From Phoronis australis (lineage: Eukaryota; Phoronida; Phoronidae), in the NCBI GenBank assembly GCA_002633005.1, contig NMRA01000531.1, forward strand, positions 199,715-263,714: a stretch of 64,000 nucleotides of DNA, written 5' to 3'. Within the stretch, counting starts at the first letter, position 1. Each line of letters starts with the position of its first letter. Position numbers and translations under genes: made by a program. The notes under the pieces are model-generated. The model worked only from the letters and a program-made list of their open reading frames with translations, did not search any database and was not told the DNA's origin. This document shows, in pieces, positions 23,501 through 35,372 of this stretch.

Positions 23501-26500
23501 AGTGTTCCAAGTTTTGCTCACTTGTTCGAACAGTTATCAAAAAGTCAGCTTCAGACACCTCATGACCAAAGTGATAACAAATCTGATGCACCTCCTTCAG
23601 ATAGAAGTTCTAGTGTTCCAAGTTTTGCACATTTGTTTGAACAGTTATCAAGCAGTGAACTCCAGACACCTCAAGAACAAAGCGAAATCACACCTGATGC
23701 ACCTCTTTCAGATAGAATTTCTAGTGTTCCAAGTTTTGCACATTTGTTTGAACAGTTATCAAGCAGTGAACTTCAGACACCTCAAGGACAAAGCAAAATC
23801 AGACATGATGCACCTCCTTCAGACAGTACGTTTAGTATTCCAAGCTTTGCACACTTGTTTGAACAGTTTTCAAGGAGCCAACTCCAGACATCTCAAGATC
23901 AAAGTGACATCACATCTGATACACCTTCTTCAGGTAGAACTTCTAGTATTCCAAGTTTTGCACAGATGTTTGAACAGTTATCGGGAAGTAAGCTCCAGGC
24001 ACATCAAGACCAAAGTGATAACTTATCTGGTGTTTCTCATTGTGATAGGACTTCCAATATTTCCAACTTTGCGCACTTGTTTGAACAGTTATCAAAAAGT
24101 CAGCTCCAGACACCTCAAAACGAAAATGACATCACACCTGGTGCACCTCCTGCAGATAGAACTTCTAGTGTTCCAAGTTTTGCACACATGTTTGAACAGT
24201 TATCAGGAAGACAGATCCAGACACCTCAGGACCAAAATGATATCACACCTGATGCACCTCCTTCTGATAGAACTTCTAGTGTTCCAAGTTTTGCGCACAT
24301 GTTTGAACAGTTATCAAGAAGTCAGATCCAGTCGCCTCAAGACCAAAATGATAGAATGCCTAAGGCACCTTCTTCATGTAGGAGTTCAAGTGTTCCAAGT
24401 CTTGAACACTTGTTTGAACAGTTCTCAAGGAGTTGGACCCAGACACCTCAGAACCGAAATGATAACATGCCTGAGGCACCTCCTCCAGATAGAAGTTCAA
24501 GTGTTCCAAGTCTTGCACATTTGTTTGAACAGTTATCAAGAAGTCAACTCCAGACAACATATGACCAAACGCGTGGCTTATATGATGCACCTCCTGATAG
24601 ATTTTCCAGTATTCCAAGCTTTGCACATTTGTTTGAGCAGATATCAAGGCGTCAGTTCCAAACACCTGAAGACCAATTCAATAAGTCGCATGATGCACAT
24701 CCCTCAAATAGAGTTTCTAGTATTCCAAGCTTTGCGCATTTGCTTGAACAGTTATCAAGGAGTCAGCTTCAGAATCCTCAAGACCAAACTGAAAATGTAT
24801 CTGATGCACCTTCTCCAAATAGAACGTCTAGCGTTCCAAGATTTGCAGATCAGTTATCACAAAGTGCGCGTAGTATTCCCAGCTTATTTGAACAGAAACC
24901 AAAATGTGTGGAGATGCATCACGAAGAAACTAGTACAAGCAATTTAAAACCACCCACATGCGAAGTTAAGGTTGGCAAAAGTTTCATGGACTTTGTGAGA
25001 TCGTTTGAACAATGGTTAGGAAATCTACAGTCAGGTAGCTCCTGCCAATCTACATCCCTTGGTGAACCTGCAGTAAAATCAAAAATGAAAACCAACGGCA
25101 AGACTTCTAGCTTGTCAAGCCTTGCTCAACTCTTCAGTCCACAAACTTTGGAAGTGCCCAAGTGTGATCAGAAATGTGGAAGTATGCTTGGGTCATCTAG
25201 TGTCTCTGCTTCAAATTCACATAGGGTTAGTGGTATGATGCAGACTAGAACATCTCCAAAATACGGAAATTGTGAAGAAAAACAAAGGTCAATGTTGCAA
25301 TATCAGCCCGGGCAGCTTTGCTCAGAAACACCAGTTCGCACTCAAAGTATTCCTAATCTAACTTGTTCTACTGAAGAAGTTAGTAAAAATAGTGGTACTG
25401 CAACTACGAAAAGACCAGTTGACGAAAGTTGTTTAAAAAGTGCTGCGAGTAGCATTCCCAGTTTTGCCCATCTCTTTGAATCCTCTTCTGGTGTTGACCC
25501 TGGCACTGCATCACAACAAAAGGTTGCTGTTGGCAATAACAAGACTGAACCTGTTCCTCAACATCCAGAATCCATCTGGAGCAGCGCTTACAGCATTGCC
25601 AGTTTGCTGCAGCAGATGTTTCAGCAGGAGACCAGCAACCAAGGTTGTGGTGTTGATGCACTGACTGATTACAAAGACAGGCACGAGAATCTCCCTAGTT
25701 TAGAGGTGCATGATCTTTATCAAAGGAAATCTGATGAAGGTGCTGGTATTCATCAGTCTGCCTTTTCACCCATGACGATACCTCTTGGAAGCCCTGTCGA
25801 GACCCAACAATCTTGTCATCAGCAACCAGCATCTTCCATTGACGTCACTTCTCCGTCATTGAACACGAACAGGAATGAAAGTGTCTTTGATACCCATACC
25901 TGCCAAACACCTGCAGATCATGGTCAGCCTAACAAGTGCAGTAACCAAGACGTATTTTGCATCAATGATCTCACTGTACCTGTGTACTTATGGATGCTCT
26001 CTCGTGGTGGTCAGTTGCTTGCTTCCTTGGGGCAGGGTCATGATCCCAAACTACCAAGTTTTGTTTTATTCTTCAACATTCCTCCTTGGATGCTTGCCAA
26101 TTCTTTTCCCTTCGAGAGCTTCACTCATTTTAGCCCAGTGCCTAGCACAACTACTCAAAGTGAGCACTGCACGAATGACATTCATTCCGTGTCAGCGCAT
26201 GCAAGTCAACCTTCTCAGTCAATCCCACAGGCTGATCTCCTTCAGTTCATGCACTTTGTCCAGCTCATAAACTTGTTTACGCGACACCACAGCCCTTCAT
26301 CACCTTTGACCTCTTGCCCTGTCCACCAACTTCCTCAAGACCTTCAAAGATCACCTATTCCGCAATCATACTGCTCAGATAAAAATGTTAGCAGGCACTC
26401 TCCTGTGGCATGTGCTCCTATTCAAGCGTCTATTTTAAAGAATGAGTCAATTGTTAATTCTAACTTGGAGCTCCGGAGCACTCAGTCTAATGTTGGTGTT

Positions 26501-29500
26501 GAGAACATCAAAAATACCAATCAGGACACACAACCCAGTGTACATCATTTGTCATCTTACTACAGTCAGCATGAAACTTCAATTGAAAATCATGTCAAAA
26601 AAGTTCCTGAAAAGCTGAAAAGCATGTCACCAGATGTGGTCAAACCTGCACAATGCGAAGTGGCCAGCATAGTTCAACAGCTTGAAGCTCAGAGTGCTTT
26701 GTCTGGGTCAAACCTGGAGGACCCTCCAGCTCAAGATAGACAAAGATCCAGGTCATCCAAATGTACCAGTGGTGCTTCTAAACTGATCAATGAATGCTGT
26801 TCTCAGGACATTTGTGACAAGGTTGATGAAAATGGTGCACAAAAAGGTTGTGACAATTCTGCACATGAATTTAAAAATCAGCCTTCAAGCTCAATGTTCA
26901 CAAAACGACAAAAAGTTGATGGGCCTGATTACAGTGGCAGTTTGGTCAGTGGTAGGTTGCATGGTTGTGGTTACAAAAGTCAATACATAAATGATGCCAT
27001 ATACGATGATCAGATGTTGGCCTATCTGTCTCCTGAACTAGACTCCCCAGATGAGTATGACCCCAGTGATAGTAGAAACGAAGCGTACTTCCTGGGTCCT
27101 ACTCACAAGGACCTTGACGAATGTTTTAAAGGTATTCATAAGGCGTTAGGGTTACCTAGTGATTCTGAAGAGGATAGTCCTGGTGAACAAAAAGCTGACT
27201 TAAGAGCCGAGTTAGAACAGTTTGTTGGTAACTGCTTCAAGGAGGAACCTTTAACTGAACAGCTTATTGAAGAGTGTTCTCTCACTCAAGATTGTATGCC
27301 TAACCAACAGCTGTTAGACTCGGACATGTCAAAAGATGACTCATGGTCTTGTGATCTGGATGGTTCTGATCATGTAGAAATGACTGTGTCCTATGCAACT
27401 AAGGCTAGCAAACCACAAAAGATGTCTCCTGTTCGTGGCTTCAAGAAGTTGACAAAGAAAATGTCTCCCAGCATTCATAAGTTCAAGAAGAGGTTCAGCC
27501 CTTCGGGAGGTTGGAAAATGTGGGCTGGCAAAAAGTTGTCAAAGTACAAGTCTATGTCTCCTAATAAGAATTGGACCATCAGCACAGAACCACAGCGACT
27601 TAAAATTGTTTCTGATAGTCTTACTAGCAAAGCAAAGACACTGCAACAACTGCAACTTCATGGGGAGCCATCCAAAAAATCTCAAAGCCTTGCCATTGGT
27701 ACATTATCAAATTGTACCGAAGTTATAACTGCTGAAGATAGTGATGAGATGTCAAGCAGGACCTCAAGTCCAACGAAAAAGAACAGGAGATTCCTGTCCC
27801 CTCCTCCAAATGCTGGCAATGTTGGTTCGTTGATGTCGTCAGCCTTTTTTGGGCTTGAAGATTCATCATCTGCTCAGAAGCTGCCTTATCCTGTCGATAA
27901 TGAGTTTAGCAAAATGGTACTTAAAGACAAAACTGTTGACTCAGTAAGTGAGAAAAGTGAGGTGAGTGGTCAAATATCAGAAACAGCAAGACGATCTCCT
28001 CACAATGAGTTCTCTTCAAGACCAGAGAGTTATACCACATGCAGTTCTATAGCCGGGAAAGCACAATCAATGTCAAGCCAAGACCATGTGGCAGAACATT
28101 CTTTCAGTTGTTTTACCAGTAATCATAGCTTGTCACGGCCTATTGTCCCTGCGAGTCATTTTTCTTCACATGACAGTTTGCAATGGAGATGTAAGGCCTC
28201 ATATGAAGTGCCAAGTATCAGCTGTGGCCAAGACGCTTATGTTCACACATCTTCATCCAAGCAAAGTTTCAAGCAAGAACTTGCTAACTTTCTCAGTAGA
28301 AGGGAATTGAGACCTGGACTTCCCAACAAAGATGCAAGTGCTGCTAAATTGCACTCTACAAGTCTACCAAGGCAACCAACTGATTGCTCAGACATTTCAA
28401 GCTTTGGACACATCTGTAATAAGTACAGAAATAAGACTTTACCAGGAAGATTAGTCAGCGCATCGTCAGAAGAGACACCTGTTGATAATGAAGAAACAAC
28501 AAGACTACAGATGGAGTTACTAAGCACTGCGAGAAACAAGATGGACAATGTCCTGTCTCAGTTATCATCTGCATTTCACCAGATGTCTGAAAGCCAGATG
28601 GAGTTACCTGTTCAAGCTGTCTGTAGACATACTGGCTCAAGCAAAGGTAAAGTTGAACAGCCTGAACAAAATGGTAATAACTCCAACATATATCCTTCAC
28701 ACACCACTGATGGTGCTAATCACGTAAATGTCTCCAGCCCAGACATGATAGCTGATGGTGTATTCTCTCCTGCCCTTTGTGCTGTTAAAGAAAACTACAT
28801 GTCTGATTTGTCATTGTCGTTTGATGTTGGTTACAATTCATCAACTTATGGTGCTGAAAGTTGTGACGAAGCTATCCAGAACTCGAAATCCAATGTTCAA
28901 GACCCACTTTTTCGCACAAGTGACCCGCAGTTGCTTATAGATGGTCTTGGTAATCAAAACGGCGTTGCTATGGATACAGTAAATAAACTGACTGTCGAAG
29001 AGTCTGGTTTGCCTATGTCGGAAAGAAAGATAGATGGCAGTGTTAGCTCAACCAGCTCTGGCAGTATTCCTGAAAACGTAGAGGATTCTGGCCATGAGGT
29101 CATGTACTTGGACACGTGTGCTTTGTTAGAAAATGAAGAGTCCCCTGCCTCGTCAGATGGATCTTCCAGTGCACAGACAGAGTGTGTTAGACATGAAGGA
29201 TGGCCTAATGATAGTGCATGCCAGAGAACGTGCTCTACCCCTCTTGAGCAAATGTACCAGGCTCGACCGCGAGCACAAAGCAATGTACACTTGAAAAACT
29301 TCCTGAAGATTGGTGCTGCTCACATGTTCAAGACTCCAAGTTCTGAGGAGAAGAAGGCCAGTCAGTGGGTGACTTCAATTATAAACTCCAAGAATATTTG
29401 TGAATCGCCTGTAGTGAGAGAGTTGAGCTGGGATGACTATCACGATAGTCCAACATTCCTCAGTCCACTCTGTCAGCCTTCAACTGGCACTGAGGTGCCA

Positions 29501-30964
29501 GAGCCAAGCAACAACCCATGTGACATTAAAAGTGTTAAAGGAAAGCCTGAGAGGGAACGATGTGCTACGTCTGAGGTTGAGGAAGTTGACAGTGCAACAG
29601 AAAAATGTGGTGGACATGATAGCAGTGTGAACATTGACAGCTTTGAAGAGATTTTCTTAGATCCTTGCTGTTATGAGATCAGTGATATTCACTACTCCAG
29701 TGATGTGAGTATTAATAAAGACACGAATGTACCAAACGAAGCATCTCCAGAAGCAATGTCTCTGTGCCTTGCTAACTTGGACGTCAACACACAACAGTAC
29801 TATTCACTTGCGAGTGGTTCCTTGTCTCCGTCTGAGCCTAGAGTGTCTTTGGATTCAAACAAAGGCTCTGGCGTGACAAAAGATGACACAGTTGTTGAAA
29901 TGGATCCACCTTCAGATTATTGTGCTGATGTGCCATCTACTGAAGCCATGAGAAAACCTTTATGTACAGAAGATATCATTTGTGAAGGAAGGAAGTCAAT
30001 GAATGACAGTGACATTTTTCCACAAAAAGCATATATGCCTGCCACACCCAGTATTAGTCGAGATATTTCTCTCGATTCCAAGAGAAGTCAGTCATTGGAA
30101 CGAATCCAAAAACATCTGGATTCCATTGGGGAAGCTTGCGCCACTGTTGCCGATGGAAGCTTCTCCCAAGATGAAGGAAGTCTGCTGGTCATTCATGACT
30201 TTAATGAACTTGAGAAGATAGTCCGTACAGAGTTGGATCCCAAGCCCTTCTATGACTTAGAAAAGGCAAAACCACTGTCGGAATATGATGACACTGACAG
30301 ACCCATGGCACAAGATGTTTTTACAACTGACGATGTCAAACGAGAGTCCTTAGACAGCGACACTTCTAGTCTTGTTTCTACAGACACCTTGATCCACAAT
30401 GACCGGGGTTTGGTTGATGAAGGAGATATGGAGACCGAGTACTATCCTTATGCAAAGGAATATATGGATTGGTATTTTCCTTCAACATCAGCCTCTCTAG
30501 AAAAGTTGCCTACTTTTGATCATGATGTTGAAAACTTTTCAAAACTCGTAAGTGACAAGTGCAATGAGTTAGAGGGAGAGTCACAAAATTCCACCGCACT
30601 TGAGACAAGTTGCACTAGTGGCGAAACAGGTGGGAATGTTTCAGGTGTGAAATGTAACTCTGATATCACCTTTTTGCTCAGTCCTCCATTTGAAGATAGC
30701 TCATTGATGTCCAGCATTGCAGCGCTTGTGTCAGAGCTGATTGAGCAGGCATCTGAAGATGCAGCCAGGGAATTGGGTCAAAGAAGTTGGTCAGAGGTGG
30801 CTGTAGAAGAAGAACTTTCTGTGGAGGTATCCATTCTGGACAGCTCAGCAGAGGATCAGTTGCCCACCATATGTCCCGCTAGTGGTGCAAGCACTTCGTT
30901 TCCAAAGTCTGCCATGTTCTCTGATGAGGAGTTACCTGCCCCTGAGGAGGAAATGCGAGAATAG
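20571..30964 (+). CDS. SH3KBP1: Giant alternative terminal exon (3,464 codons) of the CIN85/CD2AP-like gene
   Basis: A single open exon of 10,394 bases. Acceptor TTTCTCATAG|AT (phase 1) fits the donor of the upstream proline-rich exon. It ends at TAG (30962-30964), with AATAAA about 315 bases later. The product is Ser/Gln/Asp-rich and probably disordered. It holds, in order: an Arg/Lys-Ser cluster (20846-20878), PVARKR (21116-21133, a PxAxxR-type SH3 ligand), a short Gly-Arg-rich segment (about 21390-21425), twelve tandem 37-residue units with core SVPSFAHLFEQLS (23501-24829), degenerate further copies to about 25630, a basic region with repeated MSP/FSP (27418-27576), and an acidic Ser-rich C-terminus. 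No enzyme domain, membrane segment or CPI motif was seen. I do not know a counterpart in vertebrate CIN85, CD2AP or fly cindr. It could be a separate gene, but no initiator or promoter is evident and the splice phase argues for one locus. Confidence 0.85.
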
Positions 30965-31278
30965 TGAACCAAAACGCACCACCTGATGAAGTGTTGCAAA
31001 ACAGCAGTGGATGTCTCATAACATCTTATCTGCTCAAATTTTGACTGTGACTTTGCTTCTTTTTCTGCTGCGAACTTTCCTGTCTTGACTATTAACCAGT
31101 TACTGTTTTTCTTTCGTAAGGTTTGTGTATTTTTAATCTTAATTGTTCAATGTAATTTCATTCTTGTTTACACTTGAGAGTTGTGGTTAGGGAGCAGTGT
31201 ATTAGTTTTCAGTTAAGTAATTCCAGTGTTGATAGATTAAGTATACCATTTGTGAATTAGTTAATATTAGTGTTCTTG

Positions 31279-31284
31279 AATAAA
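31279..31284 (+). terminator. Poly(A) signal for the giant isoform
   Basis: AATAAA lies 315 bases after the giant exon's stop codon. The 3'UTR from 30965 is AT-rich with no further ORF. It supports reading the exon as a terminal exon rather than an internal one. Confidence 0.7.
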
Positions 31285-31299
31285 CAATTCCCTGTTCTC

Positions 31300-32277
31300 T
31301 AAATACCGAGTTTTCTACAGATTAAAGCCTATCCTTTAGTTTTCGTGCCAAGCAGGCAAACAGTTTGTCTTACTGTTGCGACATAACATTCAACTTAAGC
31401 ATGCGTGTATGGCTTCAGATAGCATTAGACTGCTTGCCTGTGTTGCTTATTTTGCTAGATGTTTCAGGTTCACTGGTCCTTGAAAAGACCAGCCTTGAAA
31501 GAAAGGCTGTAGTCCAGTCTTCGGGTCAGTTTACATTTTTATTAACTCATTGAAATGATATTTTGTTGTTTCTGCCTTATTGAAGTGATAGAGAGGAAAT
31601 TCGAACTGTTCTCTGTCTTGCTGAAACGTTGTTTCATAAAGCATTTTGACATGTGATGTGTCAACTGAAAGATTGCTCTGTCTTCTTTAGGAATGTGTTT
31701 GAGTACTTCACAATTGGTACATTGCAGTTTTGATACCAGTACTGATCACTAAAAATTGACCCACATTTGGTTTAGTGACAACATCTAATCCGATGTAAAC
31801 CAGCTTCTGTCAAAAAATAGCTTTTGATATAGGCGGGCCCACATGATAAGATCTTTCGTTGGGAGATCTTGTGATTTTTTATCAGCAACAAATTGTGTCA
31901 TTTGGCTTTTGTTGCCAACCTGCACATGATACTGTTTTTTTTTTCATTGGCCAGGTTGTTACCAAGGAGACATTGAATATTCTGGCCGTTACCAAAATTG
32001 GTTCTCACTCAAATTAGGTCATTTATGGACTTGAGAAGAAGTGACATTTTGTAATTGTTTGAGACCAGGCTCAACACGTTGGCCTGTCACAGTGTTTCTT
32101 TGTATACACAGAGGATGGTTTCTAGTTGTTATGTAATGAATCATCAGTTCTTTCCATGTCAGTGAACCACTTATATGAGTCGGCAGTATAATGAGACCAG
32201 TTTTAAAGTATTTAGTGGTCTAAAACAACAGTTTATTTAGTTTGGGAGGTGACCTGGTTTATAGTAGCTGTAACAGA
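31300..32277. other. Sequence after the giant exon's poly(A) signal
   Basis: Part of the long intron of the standard isoform (20345-34204). AT-rich, no gene recognised. Confidence 0.5.
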
Positions 32278-33440
32278 TACCGTATTCGCCGTAATAACCG
32301 CCCAGGGCGATTAGAAAAGTTTGTTTTGGGGGGGGTGCTTATTATAACCCAAGGCCACTGAAACCCGGTCTCCGAAACGGGTGAAATCGGAAGGTAAGTT
32401 TCATCATATTTACGCTCTCTGTGACGTATCTGTAATCTATGAAAAGACTTTCTACAAAACCGTGGTGCATTGCTATCAAACTTTGCTGCTAAATTACGAT
32501 CATTTTACAGAAAATTGTGCTGAAATCCCAGGGCGAAAACTCGCCGACTGCCTGCCTCGCAATCGTCGATATGGCGACTTTAATGCTTGAATAAAAATAC
32601 AGTTTCGACTCGATCAAATGACCTGAAATCCTTATATTTTCCTAGTAGTGTCCCTAAGATTTTGAATTTCCCGTGGAGTCTGGATCACGGCAGGTTTAAG
32701 TACAAATCTGTGCTAGGACATTGTGCCAACTACATGTATGATCGGTGCAACATGAGAAAAATGTCTGAACTAACACATGTTGTCACGTGACGTTTGTTTT
32801 NNNNNNNNNNNNNNNNNNNNNNNNNNNNNNNNNNNNNNNNNNNNNNNNNNNNNNNNNNNNNNNNNNNNNNNNNNNNNNNNNNNNNNNNNNNNNNNNNNNN
32901 NNNNNNNNNNNNNNNNNNNNNNNNNNNNNNNNNNNNNNNNNNNNNNNNNNNNNNNNNNNNNNNNNNNNNNNNNNNNNNNNNNNNNNNNNNNNNNNNNNNN
33001 NNNNNNNNNNNNNNNNNNNNNNNNNNNNNNNNNNNNNNNNNNNNNNNNNNNNNNNNNNNNNTCCTGATGAAAGTGGGAAATAACTACAAAGCAATCCCAT
33101 AGACAAGTACACTACTTCTGTTCTGAAAGGCCAGACCATTGGTCCTCGCAATATCAGCAGAACTTTTGTGTTTGTTTTGAGGCATGGCGGAAGTTTGAAG
33201 TGTATAGTCACGGCTAAATACCGGCGAGGCTCGTGGTCTACAAATTCTGCACACAATGATTTTTTCAGGACTGTCAGATATTATTGATAAATTGAAGACG
33301 TTACTGTAGAATTATAGGATTGTAGGCAAGGCATTTTTCGCACGTACACATTCATGGACTGGGCGCTTATTTTAGCAAAGTCCGAAAATGCGTGGGGGGC
33401 GCTTATAGGGGCATGGGCGGTTCTTACGGCGAATACGGTA
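32278..33440. mobile_element. MITE-like DNA transposon with 27-base terminal inverted repeats, with gap
   Basis: The left end TACCGTATTCGCCGTAATAA matches the complement of the right end TTCTTACGGCGAATACGGTA, with one mismatch in the first 20 bases. GGTGCTTATTATAAC and GGGCGCTTAT text follows inside each end. A TA target site is plausible. A 261-N gap (32801-33061) hides the middle. No transposase is visible. Confidence 0.75.
32801..33061. other. Assembly gap (261 N)
   Basis: Run of N inside the MITE-like element. Confidence 0.99.
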
Positions 33441-34204
33441 GTTTGAGAACTTTGTTTTCATTCTGTACTTGTTCGGTTTTCGGTATTATATCAGCATTGG
33501 CAAGTGATGTGCAACCCTAGTTATGAAGGCAGTGGGAGTCCTGGAATATTATATCACTGGTGCTAATTATAAAATATACACCTCAACTGATAAAGCTGAA
33601 GTGCCTTGTGGTCAACGGTAACTGTTTGTCAGAAAATATGTTTCATGCAGCTTTTAAACTTTTTTAAAAACCATTTGTTCTATATGCTCGGCTCTAAACC
33701 ATTGTAATGTTTCGTGATCACACCATATCATGTCCACTGTTCTCACGTGGTTAGGACATCCTGTGTTGTATCTTGAATTGATCATAGGCTTCTCTGCCAT
33801 CTCCGCATATGCCATTCTGAACAAGCAGAGTTGTTATGATTTCATAAATCGCAAACAAAGTTTTCCAAATTCCTGAAAAGAAGAGTTACCAATTTCATAT
33901 CTTTCCAATATGAACGGTTGGGTAAGTTTTCATAATGAGAATCTCAAAATGTTAGTATTTGATTTGAGTTTGAGGTTAATTGTGTCGATGTTTGATTGTG
34001 TTTGCTTGTTAGACTGAAGCTGGTGTCCAGAAACATCCTTAAGACTCAAAAGTACTGTGCTTACGGAATGACATCTATGTTGTATCTTCTGCAGACCTAA
34101 GCACTGTGGTCCTCATTGTTGACAATTTTTTTCGCATTTCTTTCATTTTGCTAATTAAAAGACGAAATTCATCTTTGTAGAATTCAGCTGGTACTTTCTT
34201 GCAG
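33441..34204. other. Intron sequence before SH3-C
   Basis: Nothing recognised except the acceptor at 34203-34204. Confidence 0.5.
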
Positions 34205-34389
34205 CTGAGCGGGCACGCGTCGTGTACTCATATGTAGCTGAGAATGAAGATGAGTTGAACCTGGAGGTTGGTGAAACGGTGGTTATTCTGGATAAAGACT
34301 TAGAGGACAACGGGTGGTGGAAAGGAGAGGTGAATGGTAAAGTGGGCGTCTTCCCTGACAACTTTGTGGAGCTGTTGCCTCTAGAAGAG
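34205..34389 (+). CDS. SH3KBP1: CIN85/CD2AP-like adaptor, exon with SH3 domain C
   Basis: A complete third SH3 domain: ARVVYSYVAENEDELNLEVG, then NGWWKGEVNGKVGVFPDNFV and ELLPLEE. All hallmark residues are present (aromatic YSY, acidic RT loop, WW, PDNF). Acceptor TTTCTTGCAG|CT (phase 1) joins in frame to the exon at 20263-20344 when the giant exon is skipped; donor GAAGAG|GTTGGT is phase 0. SH3-C of CIN85 is known to bind ubiquitin and PxxxPR ligands. The giant isoform would lack this domain. Confidence 0.92.
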
Positions 34390-34752
34390 GTTGGTGATAG
34401 CTCAGGAGTACTCCCTCTTATGCTTGTATAATTGTAGTCTCTAAGGTATTTTTCAAACTGAAGTGTGTTTTATTGGTACACGTATTTTAAGAGATCATAC
34501 AATGGGGTAATCTGAAAAGGTAATGAGGTGAATTGTGTCAACAAATATCAAAACGACCCATTTTCACTTACCTTTTCTCCACATTGAAATATTACGTTCT
34601 TTAGTTTGTTGCCTTCGTACCAGTCGTACAATTTGTGTTGAAGATTCTTTGTAAATTCAAAACAAAACACATTTTTTAAAGATCAGAAAGGGCCTTTCTA
34701 AAACTTAACCTCTATTCAGGAAGAAATTGCTTGTATGTCATAATGTTTCTTC

Positions 34753-35075
34753 TTAAACGTGCATTTCGCCCTGCTTAGCTGGCTAAAAATGAAAATTGAG
34801 TTGGGCATTTTACTCTCATCAAATTGGTCTCATGATATTCCTTGGCATGATGGTACTCCATTTTCATTACCAACTCGCATCACATGCAATGCGTACATGT
34901 GTCATTTTCAAATTTGCAATTTTATGAATGGTGGTGGCATCCCAACTAACTCTGAAGCATTTCCTTGAGTCACAGGGATTTTTTTACCAGGAACGGAATT
35001 CATGATTATGAGAGTAAAAGTTCTAATTCGATTGTCATTGTTTAGCCAGCTGAGCAGGGCAAAATGCACCTTTAA
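34753..35075. mobile_element. MITE with TTAA flanks
   Basis: TTAA at 34753-34756 and 35072-35075 flanks terminal inverted repeats of about 28 bases (GCCCTGCTTAGCTGGCTA on the left, TAGCCAGCTGAGCAGGGC on the right). TTAA target sites are typical of piggyBac and Kolobok-type elements. It has no coding capacity; the 69-codon ORF inside is chance. Confidence 0.75.
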
Positions 35076-35242
35076 CCACTATGACATATTGAAAACTTTT
35101 ATTACTGCTCTATAATTTCTGCCTCTAATCATGTTATTCACAATTATTGAGCTTATCATCTTAATGAATCTCTTTGATCACTTCCAAGGAGATTAAATGA
35201 CATTTGAATTTTCATCATTTCGCGGTTTTTGTGTGATCATAG

Positions 35243-35372
35243 ATCAAACCCAAGAAGCCTCCACCACCGGCGGTTCCTGCCAGCACCAAACCAGACCTTC
35301 CTCCAGTAACAAAGGCAGAGCATCACCACCATCGTCATCACGAGAAGACTCCAGCAGAACCTCCTAAAAAAG
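35243..35372 (+). CDS. SH3KBP1: CIN85/CD2AP-like adaptor, proline-rich linker exon
   Basis: It encodes IKPKKPPPPAVPASTKPD, then a His-rich stretch (HHHHRHH) and EKTPAEPPKK. Vertebrate CD2AP has KPKKPPPPAK at the same place straight after SH3-C. Acceptor TGATCATAG|ATC (phase 0) and donor AAAAAAG|GTACTG (phase 1) bound it. The His run is not a family feature I know. Confidence 0.85.

Noticed and set aside
24360-24665. 101-codon ORF antisense to the repeat array
   Set aside because: Shadow of the 37-codon repeat; period divisible by three keeps antisense frames open too.
32783-33256. Open frames across the second N run
   Set aside because: Artefact of the gap inside a MITE-like element.
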